A stretch of 42,960 bases of DNA from assembly GCA_964541085.1 (NCBI GenBank), contig CAZIPA010000017.1, positions 1-42,960 of the forward strand, read 5' to 3'. Made by a program: the position numbers and the translations under genes. A model generated the notes under the pieces. It did not search any database, had not been told where the DNA came from, and saw only the letters and a list, made by a program, of their open reading frames with translations. Shown piece after piece: positions 7,784 to 15,187 of the stretch (position 1 is its first letter; each line of letters starts with the position of its first letter). This DNA is from UBA4644 sp964541085 (GTDB lineage: Bacteria; Bacillota; Clostridia; Oscillospirales; Butyricicoccaceae).

Positions 7784-8023
7784 TTAGAAAAGTGCCAGAA
7801 CAGCGGTCAGCACAATAAAGGCAGCCGCCAGAATCACAGTGGCCTTTTCCAGCTTGGCTTCCACAGAGCGGCCCTTGTTCTTGCCGAAAAAGGTTTCCGC
7901 AGCGCCGGACAGGGCAGAGCCCATGCCGTCGGCCTTGCCGTTTTGCAGCAGGATCAGCACGGTGACAACAACGCACACCAGCACCTGCAGAATGGTCAGG
8001 ATCAGTTCAACAGTAGGATTCAT
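7784..8023 (-). CDS. secG: Preprotein translocase subunit SecG
   Basis: A 79-residue membrane protein and auxiliary subunit of the SecYEG channel. It has two hydrophobic segments (about residues 5-24 and 58-77) joined by the conserved loop QNGKADGMGSALSGAAETFFG, the SecG hallmark. The frame is open further upstream, but GGAGG nine bases before the ATG at 8023 and the usual N-terminus fix the start. A promoter lies 60-90 bases upstream and a terminator follows, so it is probably transcribed alone. Confidence 0.95.
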   Translation of the reverse strand: MNPTVELILTILQVLVCVVVTVLILLQNGKADGMGSALSGAAETFFGKNKGRSVEAKLEKATVILAAAFIVLTAVLALF

Positions 8024-8084
8024 AATAATTGGCCTCCAGTTATAATTCAGCCGGATGACTCCGGAGATAGCTACAGCAGTATGT

Positions 8085-8113
8085 ATTTTACCACAAGCCG
8101 GAGACAAAAGCAA
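8085..8113 (-). promoter_or_regulatory. Promoter of secG
   Basis: On the minus strand TTGCTT (8113-8108), a 17-bp spacer and TAAAAT (8090-8085). The -35 box abuts the hairpin that ends the malic enzyme operon. Confidence 0.7.
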
Positions 8114-8154
8114 GCCATTTTTTCCGGGAAAAGGGAAGAAAATGGGGCTTTTTT
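8112..8154. terminator. Imperfect hairpin after the malic enzyme gene
   Basis: AAGCC...TTTTTCC pairs with GGAAGAAAATGGGGCTT across a short loop (8112-8150). A T-run follows on the plus strand, and GCTTTTGT follows leftward. It probably ends the transketolase/malic enzyme operon. Confidence 0.5.
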
Positions 8155-9325
8155 ACCGGCGGATCACGCCGCAGCGTCTTGCTGCGGCAGCAACGGCCTC
8201 CGCCACCGCGGGACAGACCCGGGGATCCAGCGCGGCGGGCAGAATGTTTGTGGGAGAAAGCTCCTCCGGCGGAATCAGGTCTGCCAGCGCATGGGCGGCA
8301 GCCAGCTTCATGGCATCGTTGATATCGGTGGCACCCGCATCCAGCGCGCCCCGGAAGATGCCCGGAAAGGCCAGCACATTGTTCACCTGATTGGGATAGT
8401 CCGAGCGTCCCGTGGCCGCCACCAGCGCACCTGCTGCCAGCGCTTCCTCCGGAAAGATTTCCGGCGTGGGATTGGCGCAGGCAAAGACGATGGCATCCTT
8501 TGCCATGGTGCGCACCATATCTCCCGTGAGCACACCCGGGGCAGAGACACCGATGAACACATCCGCACCCGGCAGCACATCGGCCAGCCTGCCCTGCCGC
8601 CGCTGGCGGTTGGTCATTTTCGCCATCTCCAGCAGATCGCCCTCAAGATCGGGACGGCCCTCATAAATGGCCCCGTGAATGTCCGTCATAATCACATCCC
8701 GCACACCCACCGAGCACAGCAGGCGGATGATGGCGGTACCTGCCGCACCGGCGCCGGAGGTGACCACACGGATGCTGTCCAGAGATTTTCCCGCCAGCTT
8801 CAGAGCGTTCAGCAGACCGGCCAGAACGATCACCGCCGTGCCGTGCTGGTCATCATGAAACACCGGAATGTCGCACCGGGCCTTCAGCCGCCGCTCGATT
8901 TCAAAGCAGCGGGGGGCGGAAATATCCTCCAGATTGATGCCGCCGAAGGACCCCGCCAGCAGCGCCACGGTATCCACAAAGGTATCCACATCCTGAGAAC
9001 GGATGCACAGGGGAATGGCATCCACGCCGCCGAAAGCCTTGAACAGGGCGCATTTGCCCTCCATCACCGGCATACCGGCCTCCGGGCCGATGTTGCCCAG
9101 ACCCAGCACTGCGCTGCCGTCGGTAATGACGGCCACCAGATTGCCCCGGCCGGTATAGGTATAGCTCAGGGCGGGATTGTCCCGAATCTTCAGACAGGGC
9201 TCTGCCACGCCGGGGGTATAGGCAATGGACAGATCGTGGGCATTTTCCAGCGGGCAGCGGGTCTGAATGTCCAGCTTGCCGTGCCAGCACTCGTGAGCCA
9301 GCAGCGCCTCTTCCCGCAGCTCCAT
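8153..9325 (-). CDS. NAD(P)-dependent malic enzyme (oxaloacetate-decarboxylating)
   Basis: Converts malate to pyruvate and CO2 with reduction of NAD(P). The 390-residue length is that of the short bacterial form without a phosphotransacetylase-like domain. Motifs seen are IAYTPGVAEPCLKI (catalytic Tyr), TGRGNLVAVITDGSAVLGLG, EGKCALFKAFGGVDAIP (catalytic Lys), FEIERRLKARCDIPVFHDDQHGTA in part (metal site), and the Rossmann glycine motif TSGAGAAGTAIIRLL. Cofactor preference cannot be read with certainty. It starts two bases after the stop of the transketolase C-terminal subunit, so the three genes form one operon: pentose-phosphate carbon shuffling with malate-to-pyruvate conversion. Confidence 0.95.
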   Translation of the reverse strand: MELREEALLAHECWHGKLDIQTRCPLENAHDLSIAYTPGVAEPCLKIRDNPALSYTYTGRGNLVAVITDGSAVLGLGNIGPEAGMPVMEGKCALFKAFGGVDAIPLCIRSQDVDTFVDTVALLAGSFGGINLEDISAPRCFEIERRLKARCDIPVFHDDQHGTAVIVLAGLLNALKLAGKSLDSIRVVTSGAGAAGTAIIRLLCSVGVRDVIMTDIHGAIYEGRPDLEGDLLEMAKMTNRQRRQGRLADVLPGADVFIGVSAPGVLTGDMVRTMAKDAIVFACANPTPEIFPEEALAAGALVAATGRSDYPNQVNNVLAFPGIFRGALDAGATDINDAMKLAAAHALADLIPPEELSPTNILPAALDPRVCPAVAEAVAAAARRCGVIRR

Positions 9326-9327
9326 GC

Positions 9328-10290
9328 TTATTTCCTCGCCACGGCAGCCTTGACTGCCCGGACGATATGATCGGCGGTCAGATCAAAGCGCTTGCGCAAA
9401 AAGTCCTCGGTGCCCACTTCGCCAAACTGGTCGTTGACACCCACCATCTCCACGGGGACGGGGCAGGAGCGGCTGAGGCTGTTGGCTACCGCCGAGCCCA
9501 GACCGCCCAGAATGTTGTGATTTTCCGCCGTGACCACACAGCCGCAGCTGCGGGCATAGTCGGCCAGCGTTTCACCGTCCAGCGGCTTCCAGGTGAAGGC
9601 GTTGAGCACGGCAGCCTGAATGCCCTCGCGCTCCAGCGCAGCGGCGGCCTTCAGCGCCTCGGCCACCATAATGCCGGAGCAGACGATCACCGCATCTTTG
9701 CCTTCCCGCAGACGGGCCATTTTGCCCAGCTGGAACTGGGATCCCTCTTCAAAAATGCCCACGGCGTTTTTCCGCAGCAGACGGATATAATATACGCCAT
9801 ATTCCTTTTCCAGCGTCTGCACCAGCCAGCGCAGCTGCACGGAGTCGGAGGGCTCCACCAGCGTAATGCCGGGGATGGACATCAGCGTGCCCATATCCTC
9901 AAAGGGCATATGGGTGCCGCCGTTGTAGGCTGCGGTCACACCGGGGTCAGAGCCCACAATGCGCACATTGGCCTTTGCATAGGCGCAGGAGATGAAAATC
10001 TGATCCACGCAGCGGCGGGAGGCAAAGGGGCCGAAGGAATGGGCAAAGGGAATCATTCCGGCGGCGGACAGTCCGGCGGCCACGCCGATCATGTTGTTTT
10101 CCTGAATGCCGCAGTCAATGGCCCGGTCGGGGAACTCCTGAAAGAAGGGCTTTACGCCGGAGGAACCCACCAGATCGGCATCCAGAATGCAGATCCGGTC
10201 ATTTTCCCGGGCCAGCTCCTGCAGGGTCTGGCAATAGACCGCCCGCATTTCCCGGGCTTCCTTTTCAAAAACGGTTTTTACCTGATACAT
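9328..10290 (-). CDS. Transketolase, C-terminal (pyrimidine-binding) subunit
   Basis: Second half of a split transketolase. The 320 residues carry the Pyr domain, with DCGIQENNMIGVAAGLSAAG holding the catalytic glutamate that activates thiamine diphosphate, and FAHSFGPFASRRCVDQI. The C-terminal transketolase domain follows (GKDAVIVCSGIMVAEALKAA ... VVTAENHNILGGLGSAVA). It forms a heteromer with the N-terminal subunit encoded 16 bases upstream and moves two-carbon ketol units in the non-oxidative pentose phosphate pathway. Such split enzymes are common in Clostridia. A 1-deoxyxylulose-phosphate synthase-like enzyme is the alternative, but the gene split and the domain order favour transketolase. 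Confidence 0.93.
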   Translation of the reverse strand: MYQVKTVFEKEAREMRAVYCQTLQELARENDRICILDADLVGSSGVKPFFQEFPDRAIDCGIQENNMIGVAAGLSAAGMIPFAHSFGPFASRRCVDQIFISCAYAKANVRIVGSDPGVTAAYNGGTHMPFEDMGTLMSIPGITLVEPSDSVQLRWLVQTLEKEYGVYYIRLLRKNAVGIFEEGSQFQLGKMARLREGKDAVIVCSGIMVAEALKAAAALEREGIQAAVLNAFTWKPLDGETLADYARSCGCVVTAENHNILGGLGSAVANSLSRSCPVPVEMVGVNDQFGEVGTEDFLRKRFDLTADHIVRAVKAAVARK

Positions 10291-10306
10291 CGTGCCTTCC
10301 TCCCTT

Positions 10307-11149
10307 TTACGCCTTGCGGGCCGCGTCCAGAACGGCCTGCGCGTGCTCCAGACTGGGAGCGATCTGCTCCGCCGTGAACTTCATATGATGGCAGGGGAAG
10401 GTTTCCTCCGCCAGCAGACAGCCGTGACCCTTCACCGTGTCCAGAATAATCATCACGGGCTTTTCGCTCTGGGCCTTGCCGGCTGTAATGGCATCGGCGA
10501 TGGCATCCACATTGTGGCCGTCCACCTTCTGCACAAACCAGCCGAAGGAGGCAAACTTGTCCACCATGTCGCCCAGATCCAGCACATCCTCACAGGCACC
10601 GTCCAGCTGCTGCTTGTTCAGATCCACAAAGGCGATGAGATGATCCAGCATCTGATGGGCGGCAAAGGCCGCGCCTTCCCACACCTGACCCTCGTCACAT
10701 TCGCCATCGCCCAGCACCAGATACACATAGCTGTCGTTGCGGCCCAGCATCCGGTTGCCCAGCGCCAGTCCGCAGGCGGTAGAGATGCCCTGACCCAGAC
10801 TGCCGGTGGTCATATCCACGCCGGGAGTCTTGTTCCGGTCACAGTGAGAGGGAAGATGAGTGCCGCCCTGATTCAGCGTCAGCAGCTCTTCCCGGGGGAA
10901 GAAGCCCTTCAGCGCCAGCGTGGCATAGAGGGCGGGGCCGGCGTGGCCCTTGCTCATCACCAGCATATCCCGGTCTTCCCACTGGGGATTGGCGGCGTCA
11001 TAGCGCATTTCCTTTCCATAGAGCACAGCCAGCAGCTCCACCACGCTCATAGCGCCGCCTACATGGCCGAAGCCCAGATGGGCCAGCTCCTTCAGCGTCT
11101 CCACCCGAATTTCCTCGGCAAAGACGCGCAGTTCCTGATTCTTTTCCAT
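10307..11149 (-). CDS. Transketolase, N-terminal (PP-binding) subunit
   Basis: First half of the split transketolase, 280 residues. It holds the thiamine-diphosphate diphosphate-binding motif GDGECDEGQVWEGAAFA...DLNKQQLDG, the HLGFGHVGGAMSVVELLAVLY start, the conserved DRDMLVMSKGHAGPALYA and GGTHLPSHCDRNKTPGVDM. The first gene of the operon with the C-terminal subunit and malic enzyme. A promoter lies upstream, inside the end of the small CxxC gene. Its start (ATG at 11149) is preceded by a moderate purine-rich site. Confidence 0.94.
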   Translation of the reverse strand: MEKNQELRVFAEEIRVETLKELAHLGFGHVGGAMSVVELLAVLYGKEMRYDAANPQWEDRDMLVMSKGHAGPALYATLALKGFFPREELLTLNQGGTHLPSHCDRNKTPGVDMTTGSLGQGISTACGLALGNRMLGRNDSYVYLVLGDGECDEGQVWEGAAFAAHQMLDHLIAFVDLNKQQLDGACEDVLDLGDMVDKFASFGWFVQKVDGHNVDAIADAITAGKAQSEKPVMIILDTVKGHGCLLAEETFPCHHMKFTAEQIAPSLEHAQAVLDAARKA

Positions 11150-11197
11150 GTTTACACCTGCTTTTCCTTTGGTTTCCCAAGATGGTTCCTACCCTCC

Positions 11198-11226
11198 AGT
11201 TTACCATAGCAGGAGGGGCTTTTCAA
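11198..11226 (-). promoter_or_regulatory. Promoter of the transketolase/malic enzyme operon
   Basis: On the minus strand TTGAAA (11226-11221), a 17-bp spacer and TAAACT (11203-11198), about 50 bases before the transketolase start and overlapping the end of the small CxxC gene. Confidence 0.6.
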
Positions 11227-11395
11227 TCCCTTCTTTCTCCTTTTTCCCCAAACCGTGATCGGGCAGATGGGCCTCCAGTGCCTGTCCCAGTCCCTCCACG
11301 CAGCGGGCACACAGAACCAGCTCTCCTTCCCACAGCAGCTGATGACGGCTGCCGCAGATCATACAGACCTCTCCGTGGGATGCTTCCTGATGCAT
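11201..11395 (-). CDS. Small double-CxxC (zinc-ribbon-like) protein, possibly Gin/CsfB-like
   Basis: A 64-residue protein with two cysteine pairs, CMIC at about residues 11-14 and CARC at about 29-32, spaced as in a zinc knuckle, then a charged tail. A near-perfect ribosome binding site (AAAGGAGGTG) nine bases before the ATG supports it as real. The pattern C-x2-C ... F/LC-x2-C near the N-terminus of a protein this size resembles Gin (CsfB), the sporulation anti-sigma-G factor, but the similarity is only in layout and I cannot claim orthology. It is divergent from the phage-like genes and shares its strand with the transketolase operon that starts 50 bases on. Confidence 0.65.
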   Translation of the reverse strand: MHQEASHGEVCMICGSRHQLLWEGELVLCARCVEGLGQALEAHLPDHGLGKKEKEGIEKPLLLW

Positions 11396-11468
11396 ACGCC
11401 TGCACCTCCTTTGCCTTCATACTACGGCAGGGCGGGGAAGGGGTACAGGAAAGGACTTCAGGAAAGGC

Positions 11469-11521
11469 TTTCCCGGAAGCGCTTCCCGGAAACCGTTCCC
11501 GGAAGCGATTTTCGGAAACGC
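11469..11521 (+). repeat. Short tandem repeat of about 13 bp, four units
   Basis: Four degenerate units built on TTCCCGGAA(G/A)CG: 11469-11482, 11483-11495, 11496-11508 and 11509-11521. The cores are near-palindromic. The array lies between the divergent CxxC and portal genes and 58 bases before the portal start. It could be a set of regulator binding sites or simple slippage-derived sequence. Confidence 0.7.
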
Positions 11522-11578
11522 TTCAGTGGTGCTTTCCGTCCGTTTGCGCTGTAATAGGGGCAGAAGGAGGGAAAACCC

Positions 11579-12829
11579 ATGATTTTCAAAACGGCAAACG
11601 AAAACATCTCTTCCCGGGAGCTCCAGCTCCATGTGGAGACCTTTCTGCAGCAGGAACTGCCCCGCCGCCGGAAGCTGACGGAATACTATCAGGGGCAGCA
11701 GGGGGTGTATAAGGGCCCGGCGGCCCAGGGACGGCCGGACAACCGTCTGGTGTCCAACTATGCCAAATACATCACCGATGTCCACACCGGCTATTTTATG
11801 GGACAGGCACCCACCCTGACCTTTGACCGGCGAAGGGTGCAGGAGCGCATGAACCGGGCGCTGGAGGAAGCGTCCTTCCGTTCGCTGCTCTATGCCGCCG
11901 CCCGGGATATGAGCGTCTGCGGCGAGGGCTATCTGCTGGCCTATCTCACGGCGCAGGGGCCCCGTCTGGCCCGTCTGTCGCCGCTGGAGACCTTTGTCAT
12001 CACCCGGGGTGTCGCCAATACCGAGGCTGCCGCCGTGCGGGTGCATACGCTGGAGGGCGACCGGGTGCAGGGCGAGCTCTATCTGCCGGGAAAGCGGCTG
12101 GACTGGGAAAAGCAGGGCCGCACACTGGAGTTTACCGGAGAAGAGGCGCTGCCCTTTTCCGGACTGTCGGTGATCCGCTTTTCCAACAATCTGGACGGCA
12201 CGGGAGATTTTGAGCCGGTGACCTCTCTGCTGGATGCCTATAATGTGCTGCTGTCCGGCGCCATGGACGATATGCAGAGCGTGGCCAACGCCTTTCTGGC
12301 GCTGTACGGCGCCATGGGCGCGACGCAGGAGGACATTGACCGGGCTAACCGCAGCCGTGTTCTGTGTATGGCGGACAACGGACGGGCGGAGTTTGTGGTG
12401 AAAAACCTCAGCCCGGATGCCATCGAGCTGCTGAAGGGGACGCTGGTCAACGATCTGCTGTCCATCACCATGACCCCCAATTTGCAGGATGCCGCCTTTG
12501 CAGGCAACAGCTCCGGCGTGGCGCTGGAATACAAGCTGTGGGGTATCGAACAGGCCCGAACCGCCAAGGAGCAGGGCTTTTCCGGGGGACTGTATCACAT
12601 CATCGGCCTGTTTTATCAGGGGCTGGGACAGCTGGGCATTCCGGTGCAGGGAGAATGTACTGCCCGGTTTTATAAAAATCTGCCTCAGGATGTCAGCCGC
12701 ATCTGCGCCGATCTGAACACGCTGGGCGATACCGTTTCCCGCCGCACCCGGCTGGAGCTGCTGCCCTTTGTGCGGGACGCAGAGGTCGAGCTGGAGCGCA
12801 TTCGTCAGGAACAGAAGGAGGAAGTATAA
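11579..12829 (+). CDS. Phage portal protein, SPP1 gp6-like
   Basis: A 416-residue protein matching the SPP1-type portal family, which forms the dodecameric ring through which DNA enters a phage head. Visible family traits are a N-terminal helical region (LRKLTEYYQGQQ-like), NRLVSNYAKYITDVHTGYFMG at about residues 58-80, the FSNNLDGTGDFEPVTSLLDAYN segment, DDMQSVANAFLALYG, and the AFAGNSSGVALEYKLWGIEQ segment near the crown. The length is somewhat short of full-size portals (450-500). AAGGAGG lies eight bases before the ATG. The next gene, a scaffold-like protein, begins right after its stop, but no terminase, capsid or tail gene is seen. It is therefore a remnant or a domesticated pair. Confidence 0.88.
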   Translation: MIFKTANENISSRELQLHVETFLQQELPRRRKLTEYYQGQQGVYKGPAAQGRPDNRLVSNYAKYITDVHTGYFMGQAPTLTFDRRRVQERMNRALEEASFRSLLYAAARDMSVCGEGYLLAYLTAQGPRLARLSPLETFVITRGVANTEAAAVRVHTLEGDRVQGELYLPGKRLDWEKQGRTLEFTGEEALPFSGLSVIRFSNNLDGTGDFEPVTSLLDAYNVLLSGAMDDMQSVANAFLALYGAMGATQEDIDRANRSRVLCMADNGRAEFVVKNLSPDAIELLKGTLVNDLLSITMTPNLQDAAFAGNSSGVALEYKLWGIEQARTAKEQGFSGGLYHIIGLFYQGLGQLGIPVQGECTARFYKNLPQDVSRICADLNTLGDTVSRRTRLELLPFVRDAEVELERIRQEQKEEV

Positions 12830-13318
12830 ATGGAAGAAACGCTGGAATTGCAGGAAATTCTCCCCGTGAACGAGGAAGAAACACCGGAGACGGAGGCACA
12901 GGTGCTGCCCACAGAGCAGCCGGAGATGCAGCCCCCGGAAACACCGCAGACCCCGGAGAAAGCCCCCGCAGAGAAGGTGACAGAAAAGGCCGAGGAAACG
13001 CCGGAGCTGGCGGAAATCGACCGGGAGCAGCTGGAGCAGCTGCGGCAGGAGCTGGATCAGCTCAAGCGGGAAAAGCGCCGGGGCATTCTGCTGGATGAGG
13101 TGCGGGAGATTCTGGTGGAGCGGCAGGTGCCCGGAGAGTTTGCCGACTTTCTGGTGAGCGATGCGCTGAAGGAGAGCCGAAGCAACGCCCTTGCCTTCTG
13201 CCGCCGGTATGAGCTGGCCCTGCAGCAGGCGCTGGCGGCTCGGCTGCCCAGAGGTCTGCCCCGGGATTTTGACGCGGTGCAGCCCACGCCCAGACGGCGG
13301 GGCATCGTGCGGAAATAA
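12830..13318 (+). CDS. DUF4355-like phage scaffold protein
   Basis: A 162-residue protein, very acidic and proline-rich for the first 60 residues (repeated EETPE, PPETPQTPE), followed by a long coiled coil (REQLEQLRQELDQLKREKRR) and a basic C-terminus (PRRRGIVRK). This layout and its place right behind a portal gene fit the scaffold family (DUF4355/phage capsid assembly). The ATG directly follows the portal stop codon, so translation is coupled. In a phage, the major capsid gene would come next; here a terminator follows instead. Confidence 0.7.
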   Translation: MEETLELQEILPVNEEETPETEAQVLPTEQPEMQPPETPQTPEKAPAEKVTEKAEETPELAEIDREQLEQLRQELDQLKREKRRGILLDEVREILVERQVPGEFADFLVSDALKESRSNALAFCRRYELALQQALAARLPRGLPRDFDAVQPTPRRRGIVRK

Positions 13319-13328
13319 TTGCAAACAG

Positions 13329-13364
13329 GCGGCGTGGTGGCTTCGGTCACGGCGCCGCTTTTGC
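13329..13364 (+). terminator. Terminator of the portal/scaffold pair
   Basis: Stem GCGGCG / CGCCGC (13329-13334 with 13353-13358) with an internal TG...CA extension around a GCTTCGGT loop, followed by TTTTGCG. It comes ten bases after the scaffold stop. Confidence 0.7.
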
Positions 13365-13367
13365 GTC

Positions 13368-13396
13368 TTGACAAAGAGAAAAGTGGATGCTAAGAT
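13368..13396 (+). promoter_or_regulatory. Promoter of the MATE gene
   Basis: Perfect TTGACA (13368-13373), a 17-bp spacer and TAAGAT (13391-13396), 100 bases before the MATE start. The leader between them contains a 16-codon open frame (13442-13492). Confidence 0.85.
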
Positions 13397-13495
13397 GATT
13401 TCGTTCGTTTTCAAACCGCTCAAAACAGAACGGGTGAGCGTATGTATCCATTATTTGAACACTATCTGGCGGGGGAGCGGGCAAAGGAGTAAACC

Positions 13496-14857
13496 ATGAA
13501 GGACAATCAGGAAATGCTGGGCACGGAGCCCGTAGGAAAGCTGCTGCTGAAGCTGGCCCTGCCCACCGTGGCGGCCCAGCTCATCAATATGCTGTACAAT
13601 ATTGTAGACCGAATCTATATCGGTCATATGCCCGGGGACGGCGATCTGGCCCTCACCGGCGTGGGCGTGTGTATGCCGCTGATTATGCTGGTGTCGGCCT
13701 TTGCGGCACTGGTTAGCTCCGGCGGTGCACCCCGGGCCTCCATTTTTATGGGCAAAAAGGACATGAACAGTGCCGAAAAGACGCTGGGCGGCTGCTTTAC
13801 CCTGCAAATCGCCCTGTCCGCCATTCTCACCGCCGTGCTGCTGCTGTGGAATGAGGAGCTGCTTCTGGCCTTTGGTGCCAGCGAAAATACCATCGCCTAT
13901 GCCGCCGGATATATGCGTATTTATGCTGTCGGCACGGTATTCGTGCAGTTGACACTGGGCATGAACGCCTTTATCACCGCCCAGGGCTTTACCAAAACCT
14001 CCATGGTCTCCGTCATCATCGGCGCGGCAGCCAACATTGTGCTGGATCCTCTGTTCATCTACGGACTGGATATGGGCGTGGAGGGCGCGGCGCTGGCCAC
14101 GGTGATCTCTCAGGCCGTTTCCTGCGTCTGGGTGGTGAGCTTCCTCTGCGGCAAAAAGACGCTGCTGCGTCTGAAAAAGCGCTGTCTGCTGGCATCGCCC
14201 GGCCTGATTCTCCCCTGCGTGGCGCTGGGCTCGGCGGCCTTTATCATGCAGGGCAGCGAAAGCGTCATTTCCGTCTGCTTCAACACCTCTCTGCGCGGCT
14301 ATGGCGGCGATCTGGCGGTGGGAGCCATGTCCATTCTCACCAGCGTCATGCAGTTTGCCATGCTGCCGCTGCAGGGCATCGCGCAGGGGGCCCAGCCCAT
14401 CTCCAGCTACAATTACGGTGCCAAAAATGCCGGGCGGGTAAAGCAGACCTTCCGGTGCCTGCTCACGGTCAGTCTGATCTATTCCGTCACCGTCTGGGCC
14501 TGTGTGATGCTGTTCCCCCGGGCCTTTGCCTCCATTTTTGTCACCCGGGGCGCACTGCTGGATTTCACCGCAAGGGTGATGCGCATCTATCTGGGGGGAC
14601 TGTTCCTGTTCGGCATCCAGATCGCCTGCCAGATGACCTTTGTATCTCTGGGCAACGCCCCCTCGTCGGTGATCGTGGCGGTGGTGCGCAAGTTTGTGCT
14701 GCTGCTGCCGCTGATCTACATCATGCCCCAGCTGGTCACAGACCCCACCGTCGGTGTCTATCTGGCCGAGCCGGTGGCCGATGTGATCGCCGTCACCTTC
14801 ACCGTCTTCCTCTTCCGCAGCCAGTTCCGCAAATCCCTGAAAGCCATCGAGAAATAA
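13496..14857 (+). CDS. MATE family efflux transporter
   Basis: A 453-residue, 12-helix exporter of the MATE family (NorM/DinF type), which drives drug or metabolite efflux with a Na+ or H+ gradient. Family features are LGTEPVGKLLLKLALPTVAAQLINMLYNIVD at the N-terminus, GAPRASIFMGKKDMN in the first loop, GAAANIVLDPLFIYGLDMGVEGAALATVISQ, and LPLQGIAQGAQPISSYNYGAKN in the second half. The start has AAGGAG six bases upstream. Its promoter is consensus and it appears to be transcribed alone. The substrate is not predictable. Confidence 0.95.
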   Translation: MKDNQEMLGTEPVGKLLLKLALPTVAAQLINMLYNIVDRIYIGHMPGDGDLALTGVGVCMPLIMLVSAFAALVSSGGAPRASIFMGKKDMNSAEKTLGGCFTLQIALSAILTAVLLLWNEELLLAFGASENTIAYAAGYMRIYAVGTVFVQLTLGMNAFITAQGFTKTSMVSVIIGAAANIVLDPLFIYGLDMGVEGAALATVISQAVSCVWVVSFLCGKKTLLRLKKRCLLASPGLILPCVALGSAAFIMQGSESVISVCFNTSLRGYGGDLAVGAMSILTSVMQFAMLPLQGIAQGAQPISSYNYGAKNAGRVKQTFRCLLTVSLIYSVTVWACVMLFPRAFASIFVTRGALLDFTARVMRIYLGGLFLFGIQIACQMTFVSLGNAPSSVIVAVVRKFVLLLPLIYIMPQLVTDPTVGVYLAEPVADVIAVTFTVFLFRSQFRKSLKAIEK

Positions 14858-15035
14858 AAAAATCCCCCGGAGGCATCCTGTGAGGACGCTCCGGGGCTGC
14901 GCTTCTTTCAAACATTTTCTGCTGTACCTGCTCACCATAAAAGCGTACTGACCGCCCGGCTGCACCCGAACGGTCAGTATGAGTTCATATTTGACTTAAG
15001 GAAAGGCTAACCGCTTATCGGCAGCGCCCTTTGCA
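14858..15035 (-). ncRNA. Candidate small RNA (about 175 nt), no known family
   Basis: A perfect-consensus promoter at 15042-15070 points left into a stretch with no credible reading frame and ends at a strong leftward terminator (14865-14896 stem, then GATTTTTTTATTT). The predicted transcript holds three stem-loops: an imperfect one near the 5' end (about 15005-15032), a perfect 9-bp stem TACTGACCG / CGGTCAGTA with a 16-base loop (14946-14979), and the terminator. It is convergent with the MATE gene and touches its stop. It matches none of SRP RNA, 6S, tmRNA or RNase P by the features I know. The promoter and terminator are seen; the RNA is inferred. Confidence 0.45.
14865..14896. terminator. 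Terminator shared by MATE and the candidate small RNA
   Basis: Stem CCCCGGAG / CTCCGGGG (14865-14872 with 14889-14896) with an inner TCC/GGA pairing. Leftward it is followed by seven T; rightward only by a pyrimidine-rich stretch. It is strongest for leftward transcripts. Confidence 0.8.
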
Positions 15036-15041
15036 ATCTTT

Positions 15042-15070
15042 ATTATATGCCTTCTTCTCCCCATTGTCAA
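15042..15070 (-). promoter_or_regulatory. Perfect-consensus promoter driving the candidate small RNA
   Basis: On the minus strand TTGACA (15070-15065), exactly 17 bp, TATAAT (15047-15042). All 12 positions match the sigma-A consensus. Confidence 0.8.
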
Positions 15071-15091
15071 GCAATGGGGAGATTTTTGTTT
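15058..15091 (+). terminator. Rightward terminator overlapping the small RNA promoter
   Basis: Stem TCCCCATTG / CAATGGGGA (15058-15066 with 15072-15080) and then GATTTTTGTTT. The stem overlaps the -35 box of the leftward promoter. It could stop read-through from MATE. Confidence 0.7.
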
Positions 15092-15187
15092 CGGCAAAAT
15101 CATTCGCCGTCCAGAAGGCCCTGCATATAAGCCCGCACCTTTTCCTGCTGGCGGGTCAACAGGCGGTATGACTGACGGAGGACAACG

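Noticed and set aside
11417..13423. A 668-codon minus-strand frame opposite the portal and scaffold genes
   Set aside because: Leu/Gln/His-rich shadow of the phage genes, which have family matches and ribosome binding sites.
13451..14965. A 504-codon minus-strand frame opposite the MATE gene
   Set aside because: Shadow of the MATE coding sequence; its translation is His/Gln/Gly-rich with no family features.
14858..15035. 6S RNA or SRP RNA at this place
   Set aside because: There is no long closing stem with central bubble, and no GGUCAGGUCCGGAAGGAAGC-type SRP core.
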